From the NCBI GenBank assembly GCA_964614645.1, contig CAZTMA010000180.1, positions 1 through 9,247 of the forward strand: a DNA stretch of 9,247 nt, read 5' to 3'. The DNA comes from MWBF01 sp964614645. GTDB lineage: Bacteria; Chloroflexota; Anaerolineae; CG2-30-64-16. A model generated the notes under the pieces. That model did no database searches and had not been told where the DNA came from. It saw only the letters and a program-made list of their open reading frames with translations. Positions within the stretch are counted from its first letter, which is position 1. Every line of letters begins with the position of its first letter. A program made the position numbers and the translations under genes. Below are positions 1 through 6,098 of the stretch, one piece after another.

Positions 1-966
1 ACGGGCCACTCGTACATCGTCTACGGGCCGCTGCTGCTCGGCGCGACGAGCTTCATGTACGAGGGCGCGCCGACTTTTCCCTACCCGAACCGCTGGTGGA
101 GCATGATCGAGAAGTACGGGGTCAACGTGCTCTACATGGCGCCCACAGCCATCCGCGGGCTGATGCGCTTCGGGGATGCCTGGCCCAACAGGCATGACCT
201 GTCCACGCTGCGCCTGCTCGGCAGCGTGGGCGAGCCCATCAACCCGGAGGCGTGGCGCTGGTATCACCGGGTCATCGGCAAGGAACGCTGCCCGATCATG
301 GACACCTGGTGGCAGACCGAAACGGGCATGTTCATGATTACCCCGCTGCCCGTCACGGAGCTGAAGCCAGGCAGCGCGACGCGGCCCTTCCCCGGCGTCG
401 AGGCGGACATCCTGGACGAGGCAGGCAACCCGGTTGCGCCGGGTGAAGAGGGTTACCTGGTGCTCAGGAAGCCGTGGCCGGCGATGATGCGCACCCTGTA
501 CCGCGACCCGGAACGTTATGTCAGCCAGTACTGGACGAAATATCCCGGCCTCTACTTCACCGGCGACAGTGCGCGCCGCGACGAGGACGGCTACTACTGG
601 ATCATCGGCCGGGTGGACGATGTCATCAAGGTGTCGGGCTACCGGCTGGGCACTGCGGAGATCGAGAGTGCGCTGGTCAGCCATCCCGCGGTCGCGGAGG
701 CCGCGGCCATCGGCCTGCCCCATGAAATCAAGGGCAACGCGATTCACACCTACGTGATTCTGCGCGCCGGCCATGAGCCGACCGAGACGCTGGCCGAGGA
801 ACTGAAGCAGCATGTCGGCCACGAGCTGGGCCCCATCGCGCGGCCCGAGAAGATCAACTTCGTGCCGCAACTGCCCAAGACCCGCAGCGGCAAGATCATG
901 CGCCGCGTGCTGCGCGCCCGCGCGCAGGGCCTGCCCGAGGGCGACCTGACCACGCTGGAAGAGTAG
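1..966 (+). CDS. acsA: Acetyl-CoA synthetase (AMP-forming), C-terminal half
   Basis: The frame is open from base 1, so the gene is cut by the window edge; 321 codons remain of a family usually near 650 residues. The enzyme activates acetate with ATP to acetyl-AMP and transfers the acetyl group to CoA in the cytoplasm. Visible landmarks, in order, are TGHSYIVYGPL at the first codons, GSVGEPINPEAW, the acetate-pocket and adenylate motif WWQTETG (307-327), TGDSARRDEDGYYWIIGRVDD, the hinge-region VSGYRLGTAEIE, and the C-terminal PKTRSGKIMRR, whose lysine (codon 892-894) is the catalytic residue and the usual site of regulatory acetylation. The paired tryptophans favour acetate over longer acids (known for the family). 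Two mild deviations from the enterobacterial form are ETGM in place of ETGG and VSGYR in place of VSGHR. The tail after SGKIMRR is short. No start or promoter is visible. Identification is very secure; only the N-terminal half is missing. Confidence 0.96.
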   Translation, partial: TGHSYIVYGPLLLGATSFMYEGAPTFPYPNRWWSMIEKYGVNVLYMAPTAIRGLMRFGDAWPNRHDLSTLRLLGSVGEPINPEAWRWYHRVIGKERCPIMDTWWQTETGMFMITPLPVTELKPGSATRPFPGVEADILDEAGNPVAPGEEGYLVLRKPWPAMMRTLYRDPERYVSQYWTKYPGLYFTGDSARRDEDGYYWIIGRVDDVIKVSGYRLGTAEIESALVSHPAVAEAAAIGLPHEIKGNAIHTYVILRAGHEPTETLAEELKQHVGHELGPIARPEKINFVPQLPKTRSGKIMRRVLRARAQGLPEGDLTTLEE

Positions 967-976
967 GCGGCAATCG

Positions 977-1049
977 ACCACGGAATACGCGGAGCACACG
1001 GAAGACTTCAGCATATAGGTCCTTCCGTGTACTCCGTGTTTTCCGTGGT
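977..1049. repeat. 28-nt inverted repeat (ccacgga-type hairpin)
   Basis: The arms 977-1004 and 1022-1049 are reverse complements at 25 of 28 positions, separated by a 17-nt loop. Both arms are built from the recurring unit cacgga (accacggaa, cggag, acacggaag). The element lies between the acetyl-CoA synthetase stop and the next gene. It could fold in RNA and end transcription of the upstream gene, but no T-run follows. The internally repetitive arms look more like a dispersed, MITE-like or REP-like palindrome than a dedicated terminator. The hairpin is seen directly; its role is inferred. Confidence 0.75.
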
Positions 1050-1082
1050 TAGCTCTCGTTTCTCCTATTCAGCGAACCGGCG

Positions 1083-1088
1083 TACAAT
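1083..1088 (+). promoter_or_regulatory. Possible -10 box (TACAAT) for the UroD-like gene
   Basis: A TACAAT hexamer lies 33 bases before the ATG at 1122, just downstream of the inverted repeat at 977-1049, which would insulate it from the upstream gene. No good TTGACA-like box sits 16-18 bases upstream, so this is only a candidate. Confidence 0.25.
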
Positions 1089-1121
1089 CGGCGGCATCAA
1101 CCTTCGCACGCAGGAGCAGCC

Positions 1122-2219
1122 ATGACCTCTATGACCCCCCGCGAGCGCGTGATTGCAGCAGTGTCGCGCCGCCGGCCCGACCGCGTCCCCAAGGACCTGA
1201 GCTGGGGCTTTACCCCCGCCGTGCTCGACACCTTCCGCCGGCACACCGGCCGCGCGGACCCCGACGAATACTTCAACATCGACGTGCGCTTCGTCGCCAC
1301 GGATCTTCCGCCGGAGGCTGCCGCGCTGGAGCGCGCCGCCCGCCGCGATCGCTATGCCGCCTACTACCCTGACCTGCCTGCGGACGCCGACATCACGGAG
1401 TGGGGCACGGCCCACCTGCCCGGCACGTTCTATCACTTCACCAGCATGATCGCGCCGATGACGGCATTCGACACGCTGCGGGAGTTCGAGAGCTTCCCGC
1501 TGCCCGATTACGCGGACCCGGCCCGGCATGCGCACGCGGGCGCGCAGATTCGGGCGCACCATGCCCGCGACCTGGCCGTCGGCGGCGCGATGGCCGTCAC
1601 CATCTTCGAGGTGGCCTGGCAGTTGCGCGGGATGGAGGAGCTGTTCCGCGACTTCCGCGACCAGCCTGCGTTCGCAGAGTGCCTGCTGGATCGCATTACC
1701 GACATTCGCTGCGGCCAGGCGCGCTTCTTCGCGGAGCAGGACGTCGATGTGCTCGTCCTGGGCGACGACGTCAGCATGCAGACAGGCATGTTGATGAGCC
1801 CGGCGACCTGGCGCCGGTGGTTCAAGGGCCGGATGCAGCGCATCATCGCGTCCGCACGCACGGTCAAGCCCGACCTGCCGGTGTTCTACCACTCGGACGG
1901 CAACCCATCGGCCATCATTCCGGAGCTGATCGACATCGGCGTGACCATCCTCAACCCGGTGCAGCCGGAGTGCATCGACCCGGTGGCTGTCAAGCAGCGC
2001 TACGGCGACCGTCTGGCCTTGTGGGGCACCATCGGCACGCAGACGACGATGCCGTTCGGCACGCCGGACGACGTGCGCGCGGAGGTCAGGCGGCGCATCG
2101 AGACGGTGGGCTACGACGGCGGGCTGGTGCTGGGCCCGACGCACAGCCTGGAGCCGGATGTGCCGTGGGAAAACATCGTCGCGCTCTACGAGGCAATCGA
2201 GGAATACGGGGTGTACTGA
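1122..2219 (+). CDS. Uroporphyrinogen decarboxylase family (COG0407-like) protein
   Basis: 365 residues, the normal length for a single UroD-fold TIM barrel. The start MTSMTPRERVIAAVSRRRPDRVP is the typical opening of UroD-like proteins that are not HemE; the HemE substrate motif RQAGRY is absent, so haem synthesis is unlikely. Relatives include corrinoid- or CoM-dependent methyltransferases such as MtaA/MtbA, whose zinc is held by H-x-C and a later Cys. The equivalent stretch here is YHSDGN (His257, Asp259) and the later position is GPTHSLEPDVPWEN (His341), suggesting an H-x-D plus H site, a pattern I recall from this subgroup. NPVQPEC (Cys284) and WGTIGTQTTMPFGTPDDV are further family landmarks. 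An AGGAG Shine-Dalgarno sequence at 1112-1116 lies 5 bases before the ATG and fixes the start. No corrinoid protein or methyltransferase partner is adjacent, so the substrate is unknown. The family is secure; the reaction is not. Confidence 0.88.
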   Translation: MTSMTPRERVIAAVSRRRPDRVPKDLSWGFTPAVLDTFRRHTGRADPDEYFNIDVRFVATDLPPEAAALERAARRDRYAAYYPDLPADADITEWGTAHLPGTFYHFTSMIAPMTAFDTLREFESFPLPDYADPARHAHAGAQIRAHHARDLAVGGAMAVTIFEVAWQLRGMEELFRDFRDQPAFAECLLDRITDIRCGQARFFAEQDVDVLVLGDDVSMQTGMLMSPATWRRWFKGRMQRIIASARTVKPDLPVFYHSDGNPSAIIPELIDIGVTILNPVQPECIDPVAVKQRYGDRLALWGTIGTQTTMPFGTPDDVRAEVRRRIETVGYDGGLVLGPTHSLEPDVPWENIVALYEAIEEYGVY

Positions 2220-2281
2220 GGCAGAAACTTCTTCACCTTCCTTGCGTAGAATAGGGTGATATTGCTTGCAAGGAGGGTTAT

Positions 2282-2620
2282 ATGACGAACTTTCTGGTCA
2301 CCTGGTTGATTACGGCGCTGAGCCTCTACATCATCTCCCGGCTGCGCTTCGGGATCGAGATCGAGAACGCGGGGACGGCGCTTGTCGCCGCACTCGTATT
2401 GGGCCTGCTGAACGCGTTCGTGCGGCCCATTCTCGCCTTCCTGTCACTGCCCATCACGGTCCTGACGCTGGGGCTGTTCGCCCTGGTGCTGAATGCACTC
2501 ATGCTCATGCTGATGGCCGCCCTTGTCAAAGGGGTGAAGGTGCAAGGCTTCTTCGGTGCGCTGTTTGCGTCCATCCTGCTCAGCATTCTGACCTGGATCA
2601 TCTCGGCTATCGTGCGTTGA
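2282..2620 (+). CDS. Phage holin family 4 / YvlD-like integral membrane protein
   Basis: 112 residues with four predicted transmembrane segments at about 3-20, 30-50, 57-81 and 88-110. The core GLLNAFVRPILAFLSLP-ITVLTLGLF-ALVLNALML (residues 41-75) is the signature of the YvlD/Phage_holin_4_2 family (PF04020). Despite the family name, these are chromosomal membrane proteins in many bacteria and nothing here suggests a phage; in Bacillus, yvlD belongs to a cell-envelope stress operon (family knowledge). A very strong AGGAGGG at 2271-2277 sits 4 bases before the ATG. The gene begins 62 bases after the UroD-like gene on the same strand and may be co-transcribed or have its own promoter. It ends just before the palindromic element that separates it from the convergent nirK-like gene. 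Precise function is unknown. Confidence 0.87.
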   Translation: MTNFLVTWLITALSLYIISRLRFGIEIENAGTALVAALVLGLLNAFVRPILAFLSLPITVLTLGLFALVLNALMLMLMAALVKGVKVQGFFGALFASILLSILTWIISAIVR

Positions 2621-2624
2621 GAAT

Positions 2625-2738
2625 ACACAACTGCAGGGGTGGGGTGACCAGGGCGAGGTGACCTCGCCCCTACGCGGTCTGCTGACCCCACGGCTGTAGG
2701 GGCGAGGTCACCTCGCCCGCGCGCCCCTGCAATTGTGT
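2625..2738. repeat. Nested palindromic element between convergent genes
   Basis: Outer arms 2625-2639 and 2724-2738 are reverse complements at 14 of 15 positions (acacaactgcagggg against cccctgcaattgtgt). Inside lie two perfect 23-nt inverted copies, 2651-2673 and 2696-2718. Each copy contains a 19-nt near-perfect palindrome, GGGCGAGGTGACCTCGCCC or its complement. The whole 114-bp unit fills the gap between the convergent stops at 2620 and 2749. It may act as a bidirectional terminator and may also be a dispersed non-coding mobile or REP-like repeat. The structure is seen directly; the function and copy number elsewhere are inferred. Confidence 0.85.
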
Positions 2739-2748
2739 CAGGTGTACC

Positions 2749-4323
2749 TCAGTGCCCGCTGTTGGCCGACGGCTCGTGCGGCGAGCTGAAGATCTCCGGG
2801 TTCTCGGGCCCTTCGACATTCAGGAAGCCCACCAACCCCCGCTCCATCCGCGAGAGCGCATGGTCCACCAGCACGTAGCGGCCCGGCACATCCACCTTGA
2901 ACTCGACCATCGTCGCGCCGCCAGCGGGCACGAGCGTCGTCTGGACATCAGTCAGCGGCGGTGCGGTGATCGATGCCTGGTCGTACACCCGGTCGAAGAT
3001 CTCACCGATGACGTGGAATGACGAGGTGTAGTTCGGCCCGCCGACGCCGAAGAAAATGCGCACCGTCTCGCCCACATTGGCCTGCAGCGGCCGCTGAGTC
3101 GTCAGCGCGCCGACCGCACCGTTGAACGTCACGTACTCGGCCTGTTCAGCCAGCAGCTTGTCCACGTTGAAGGTCAGGTCTCCGTGCTGGCCGTAGTTTT
3201 GCTGGGTGTAGAGTTCGCCCTGCATGACGTAGAACTCACGATCGACCGGCGGCAGCCCACCCTCGGGCTCGACCAGGATCAACCCATACATGCCATTGCT
3301 GATGTGCGCAGCCACCATCGGCGTCGCACAATGATAGACATAGAGGCCCGGGCTGAGCGCCTTGAAGGTAAAACTGCGTTCCTCGCCCGGCGGCACCTGG
3401 GTCACGGTTGCGCCGCCGCCCGGCCCGGTCGCGGCATGGAAGTCGATCGAGTGAATCATCTTGCTGTCGGCCTTGTTCGACAGGTGCACCTCGACCGAGT
3501 CGCCCACCCGCACGCGTAGCATCGGCCCCGGCACCTGGCTGTTGAACGTCCAATAGTTGTAGGTCGTGCCGTCGGCCAACTGGCCCTTCAGTTCGACCGT
3601 CTCCAGGTCCAGCCGCACGCTCTGGGGCTCGCGGGCACCCACCGGCGCGGGCAGATTCGCCGGATCCGCTACGATATCGGCGCCCGTCGCTTCCGGCCCC
3701 GCGACCACGTCACCGACAATCAGCTTGCCCACCATACCCGCCTGCCGGTGGCCCGGCACGCTGCAGAAGTATTCGAATTCGCCGGGCTGATTCGCGCGGA
3801 AGACCGTCGTGCTGCTGGAATCGCGGCCGGCGAACTGCTCGGTCGCCGCGCCGAACTCCGGGAAGACGATGTCGTGCAGAGCGCCGTCGCCGTTTATCAA
3901 CGTGATCTGTACGACTGCGCCCTCAGCCACCCGCAGCGTAGGATTGGTCTGGCCGTCGATGGTACCGCCGACGCCCACGTAGAACAGGCCCTCTTGCCCG
4001 ACCTCGGTGCGCAGCGTGAACGAGACGTCCGGCACCAGCGAAACATCTGCCGCCGGCCCGCCCTGGCGAACGGGGATGGCCTGCCCACTCGTCCCGGAGG
4101 GCTGCGCCCCAGCCGCGTGGTCTACGGCCGCCGTGTGGCCGGCAGCCCCCTGGGACGTAGCGGCCGCCTGCGGCGTGGCCGGCTCTTGCGCCGCGGCCAT
4201 CGACCGCATTGTGCGCGCCGTCAGGGCACTCGCACCGAGCCACCCGCCGACGATGAAGCCCAGCATTAATATAAGAGATATCGCGATCAGGCGTATCTCG
4301 CTCTTGCGTTCAGTTGAATTCAT
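2749..4323 (-). CDS. nirK: Copper nitrite reductase NirK, membrane-anchored, with N-terminal cupredoxin
   Basis: This enzyme reduces nitrite to nitric oxide. 524 residues, longer than a classical NirK of about 340-380. Order: an uncleaved-looking anchor helix (11-34); an Ala/Gly/Pro/His-rich linker (42-90); an extra cupredoxin (about 97-205) with type-1 copper ligands His150, Cys187, His192 and Met197 (CSVPGHRQAGM); then the two NirK cupredoxin domains (about 235-352 and 363-505). Aligned by eye to known NirK, type-1 ligands are His291, Cys332, His340 and Met345; type-2 ligands are His296, His331 and His488; the catalytic pair is Asp294 (HSIDFHAATG) and His437 (FHVIGEIFD). The loop YHCATPMVAAH is one residue shorter than in Alcaligenes NirK. 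All copper ligands are present, so it should be active. GAGGAG (complement of 4329-4334) lies 5 bases before the ATG. It is divergent from modA. A multicopper oxidase is less likely because the DFHAATG type-2 site is NirK-like. Confidence 0.95.
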   Translation of the reverse strand: MNSTERKSEIRLIAISLILMLGFIVGGWLGASALTARTMRSMAAAQEPATPQAAATSQGAAGHTAAVDHAAGAQPSGTSGQAIPVRQGGPAADVSLVPDVSFTLRTEVGQEGLFYVGVGGTIDGQTNPTLRVAEGAVVQITLINGDGALHDIVFPEFGAATEQFAGRDSSSTTVFRANQPGEFEYFCSVPGHRQAGMVGKLIVGDVVAGPEATGADIVADPANLPAPVGAREPQSVRLDLETVELKGQLADGTTYNYWTFNSQVPGPMLRVRVGDSVEVHLSNKADSKMIHSIDFHAATGPGGGATVTQVPPGEERSFTFKALSPGLYVYHCATPMVAAHISNGMYGLILVEPEGGLPPVDREFYVMQGELYTQQNYGQHGDLTFNVDKLLAEQAEYVTFNGAVGALTTQRPLQANVGETVRIFFGVGGPNYTSSFHVIGEIFDRVYDQASITAPPLTDVQTTLVPAGGATMVEFKVDVPGRYVLVDHALSRMERGLVGFLNVEGPENPEIFSSPHEPSANSGH

Positions 4324-4448
4324 CTCGTCTCCTCACCATCCTGCCCTTCCCTCGCCTGCTGCCTCCGCCAGTCCCCCGCATAGAGTGGACCTGGTCAGGC
4401 TTGCTGACTGCTCCGGCGTCAGAATATCCTCTCGCCAATGTAACTAAT

Positions 4449-4478
4449 ATCATAGAGTGGCCTCAAAGTCAGTATGAA
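4449..4478 (-). promoter_or_regulatory. Candidate nirK promoter
   Basis: On the minus strand, TTCATA (4478 down to 4473) and TATGAT (4454 down to 4449) are separated by 18 bases, a fair sigma-70-like pair (4 of 6 and 5 of 6 matches). The untranslated leader would be about 120 bases. The second copy of the catagagtgg direct repeat overlaps the -10 box, where a regulator could act. Predicted by eye only. Confidence 0.3.
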
Positions 4479-4495
4479 AAACTACGGGCGACGCG

Positions 4496-4504
4496 TGATA
4501 CAAT
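4496..4504 (+). promoter_or_regulatory. Candidate extended -10 for the mod operon
   Basis: TGATACAAT is an extended -10 motif (TGn followed by TACAAT) lying 56 bases before the modA ATG. No strong -35 is found at standard spacing, which extended -10 promoters can tolerate. Predicted by eye only. Confidence 0.35.
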
Positions 4505-4560
4505 GCTGAGGTTCATGCTCGCTTATTTCCGCAGGCATCGGTCACACAGGACAAAAGAGA

Positions 4561-5423
4561 ATGATGCTGAAATCCTCGGCTCACACGGCCTTACGTAAAG
4601 GCCTGCCAACGCGCCGCGCCGGGTGGCGACGCGCGATGTCGCTTGCGGCGCTGCTCCTGCTCGGCGTCGGCGTATGCCTGGCTTCTTGTCGCGGCCCGCA
4701 AGGCGACAGTCCGGCGCCCGGACCGCTCACGGTGTCGGCGGCCGCAGACCTGACCTACGCGTTTCAGGAGATCGGCAAGGCATTCGAGGCTGAGACCGGC
4801 CATACGGTCGTCTTCAACTTCGGCTCCACAGGTCAACTGGCCCAGCAGATCGAGCAGGGCGCGCCGGTAGATGTATTTGCGGCCGCGAACGTCAGCTTCA
4901 TCGACGAACTGGAACAGCAGGGGCTGATCCTGACGGACACAAAACAACTGTATGCCCGCGGCCGCCTGGCGCTGTGGCTGCGCGCGGACAGCCCGCTGGA
5001 GATCAGCCACATCGAAGACCTGACGCAGCCCGGCGTCAGGCGTATCGCCATCGCCAACCCTGACCATGCTCCCTACGGTATGGCCGCGCGGGAGGCGTTG
5101 CAGGCGGCGGGCGTGTGGGAGGCCGTGCAGCCCCGGCTGGTGCTGGGCGAGAACGTGCGACAGACGCTGCAGTATGCCGAGACGGGCAATGTGGATGTCG
5201 CCATCGTTGCGCTGTCGCTCTGCGTGCCCGCGGGGAGCCCGGTCGCTGGTCGCTGGTGCCGGAGGACCTGCACGCACCGATCGACCAGGCGCTGGCGGTG
5301 ATCAAGGGTGCGCCACACGTGGACGCGGCGCGGGCCCTGGCCGCATTCGTCAATAGTCCGCAGGGACGGTCCATCATGCGCAAATACGGCTTTGTCCTGC
5401 CAGGCGAGGAAGCCACACCATGA
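4561..5423 (+). CDS. modA: Molybdate-binding lipoprotein ModA, frameshifted near 5232-5235
   Basis: Substrate-binding protein of the molybdate ABC importer. As given, the frame from 4561 runs to a stop at 5301 (246 aa), but the last 20 or so residues are not ModA-like. The correct C-terminus (GRWSLVPEDLHAPIDQALAV, ending IMRKYGFVLP) lies in another frame ending at 5423. Adding one G to the GGGG run at 5232-5235 joins the two as ALSLCVPAGEPGRWSLVPED and yields a normal 287-residue protein. Residues 26-42 form a hydrophobic signal with lipobox LASC (Cys43), implying a lipoprotein. Binding-site regions SAAADL, FNFGSTGQLAQQIEQGAPVDVFAAA and ANPDHAPYGMAA follow. AGGA (4548-4551) supports ATG 4561; ATG 4636 (Met26) is an alternative start giving a tidier signal peptide. 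The gene ends in an ATGA overlap with modB. A base-calling error is more likely than a true mutation because the downstream frame is fully conserved. Confidence 0.9.
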
Positions 5424-6097
5424 ACTGGTCTGCCCTCTGGCTGTCGCTCCAGGTCACGGCGGTCGCGACCGTGCTGATGATGGTCATTGGCCTGCCGCTG
5501 GCGCTGCTCCTGGCGCGGCGGCGGTTCCGGGGGGCAACGCTGGTGGAGGCGCTGGTCAGCCTGCCGCTGGTGCTGCCGCCTACGGTCGTCGGCTACTACC
5601 TGCTGCTGGCGCTGGGCCGCGGTAGCCCGCTCGTCGACTGGTTCGGCTGGCGCATCCTGTTCACCTGGGGCGCGGCGGCCATCGCTTCGGCGGTTGTCGG
5701 TCTGCCGCTGTTGGTGCTGTCTGCGCGCGCGGCCATTGCCGGGGTCGATCCCGCGCTGGAGAATGCAGCCCGCACGTTGGGCTCTTCGGAGCCGGTGGTG
5801 CTATGGCGCATCACGCTGCCACTGGCGCGCCGCGGCATCCTGGCCGGACTCGTGCTTGCATCCGCGCGCGCGCTGGGCGAGTTCGGCGCGACCCTGATGG
5901 TGGCCGGCAACATCCCCGGACGCACGCAGACGCTGCCGCTGGCCATCTATGATGCGGTGCAGAACCGCAGTTACGCGCAGGCCAACGGCATGGTGGTGCT
6001 GATGACGGTACTCGCGTTCTTGAGCCTGTGGGCTGTCCGCCGGTTTGAGCAGCCGCGTCCGCCTCGCAAGGCCCCGAGCACTGCCGGAGAAAGCTGA
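5420..6097 (+). CDS. modB: Molybdate ABC transporter permease ModB
   Basis: 225 residues, the usual length for ModB, the membrane channel that passes molybdate from ModA to the cytoplasm. Hydrophobic segments occur at about 5-33, 43-66, 80-101, 136-162 and 187-207, consistent with five helices. The cytoplasmic coupling (EAA) loop that docks on ModC is ENAARTLGSSEPVVLWRITL (114-133), followed by LPLARRGILAG. The stretch ARALGEFGATLMVAGNIPG is highly characteristic of ModB/CysT-type permeases, and the remaining sequence fits ModB best (LVLPPTVVGYYLL, TQTLPLAIYDAVQ). A GAGGAAG Shine-Dalgarno sequence (5406-5412) lies inside the end of modA, 7 bases before the start. Start and modA stop overlap as ATGA, which implies translational coupling. 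It is followed one base later by modC. The chain is intact. Confidence 0.96.
   Translation: MNWSALWLSLQVTAVATVLMMVIGLPLALLLARRRFRGATLVEALVSLPLVLPPTVVGYYLLLALGRGSPLVDWFGWRILFTWGAAAIASAVVGLPLLVLSARAAIAGVDPALENAARTLGSSEPVVLWRITLPLARRGILAGLVLASARALGEFGATLMVAGNIPGRTQTLPLAIYDAVQNRSYAQANGMVVLMTVLAFLSLWAVRRFEQPRPPRKAPSTAGES
6086..6090 (+). promoter_or_regulatory. Shine-Dalgarno deciding the modC start
   Basis: GGAGA 8 bases before ATG 6099 supports that start over the in-frame ATG at 6045, which would overlap modB by 53 bases and add 18 Arg-rich residues unlike any ModC N-terminus. Confidence 0.7.
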
Positions 6098-6098
6098 C

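Larger units (their letters stand above)
4324..4560. promoter_or_regulatory. Divergent nirK/modA control region
   Basis: This 237-bp non-coding stretch separates the two divergent start codons, so it must hold promoters for both. It is visibly more AT-rich around 4430-4510 than its surroundings. A 10-nt direct repeat, catagagtgg, occurs at 4379-4388 and 4451-4460, with a partly similar continuation (ggacct and ggcct). I see no clear FNR/CRP palindrome (TTGAT-N4-ATCAA) and no obvious ModE site. Confidence 0.6.

Noticed and set aside
1065..2144. 359-codon open frame on the minus strand opposite the UroD-like gene
   Set aside because: Arg/His/Ala/Val-rich with no recognisable domain or signature; it mirrors a well-supported gene with a good Shine-Dalgarno sequence, and such antisense frames are common in GC-rich DNA.
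2282..2620. Phage origin for the holin-family gene
   Set aside because: The family name is misleading; YvlD-like proteins are ordinary chromosomal membrane proteins and no phage genes lie nearby.
3748..4269. 173-codon plus-strand frame opposite the N-terminal part of nirK
   Set aside because: Low-complexity Arg/Gly/Leu-rich translation; the minus strand holds clear cupredoxin motifs.
4591..5277. 228-codon minus-strand frame opposite modA
   Set aside because: Compositional shadow of modA; no family features and no Shine-Dalgarno sequence.
6045..6098. Upstream extension of modC from ATG 6045
   Set aside because: Would overlap modB by 53 bases and add Arg-rich residues; ATG 6099 has its own Shine-Dalgarno sequence at the right distance.
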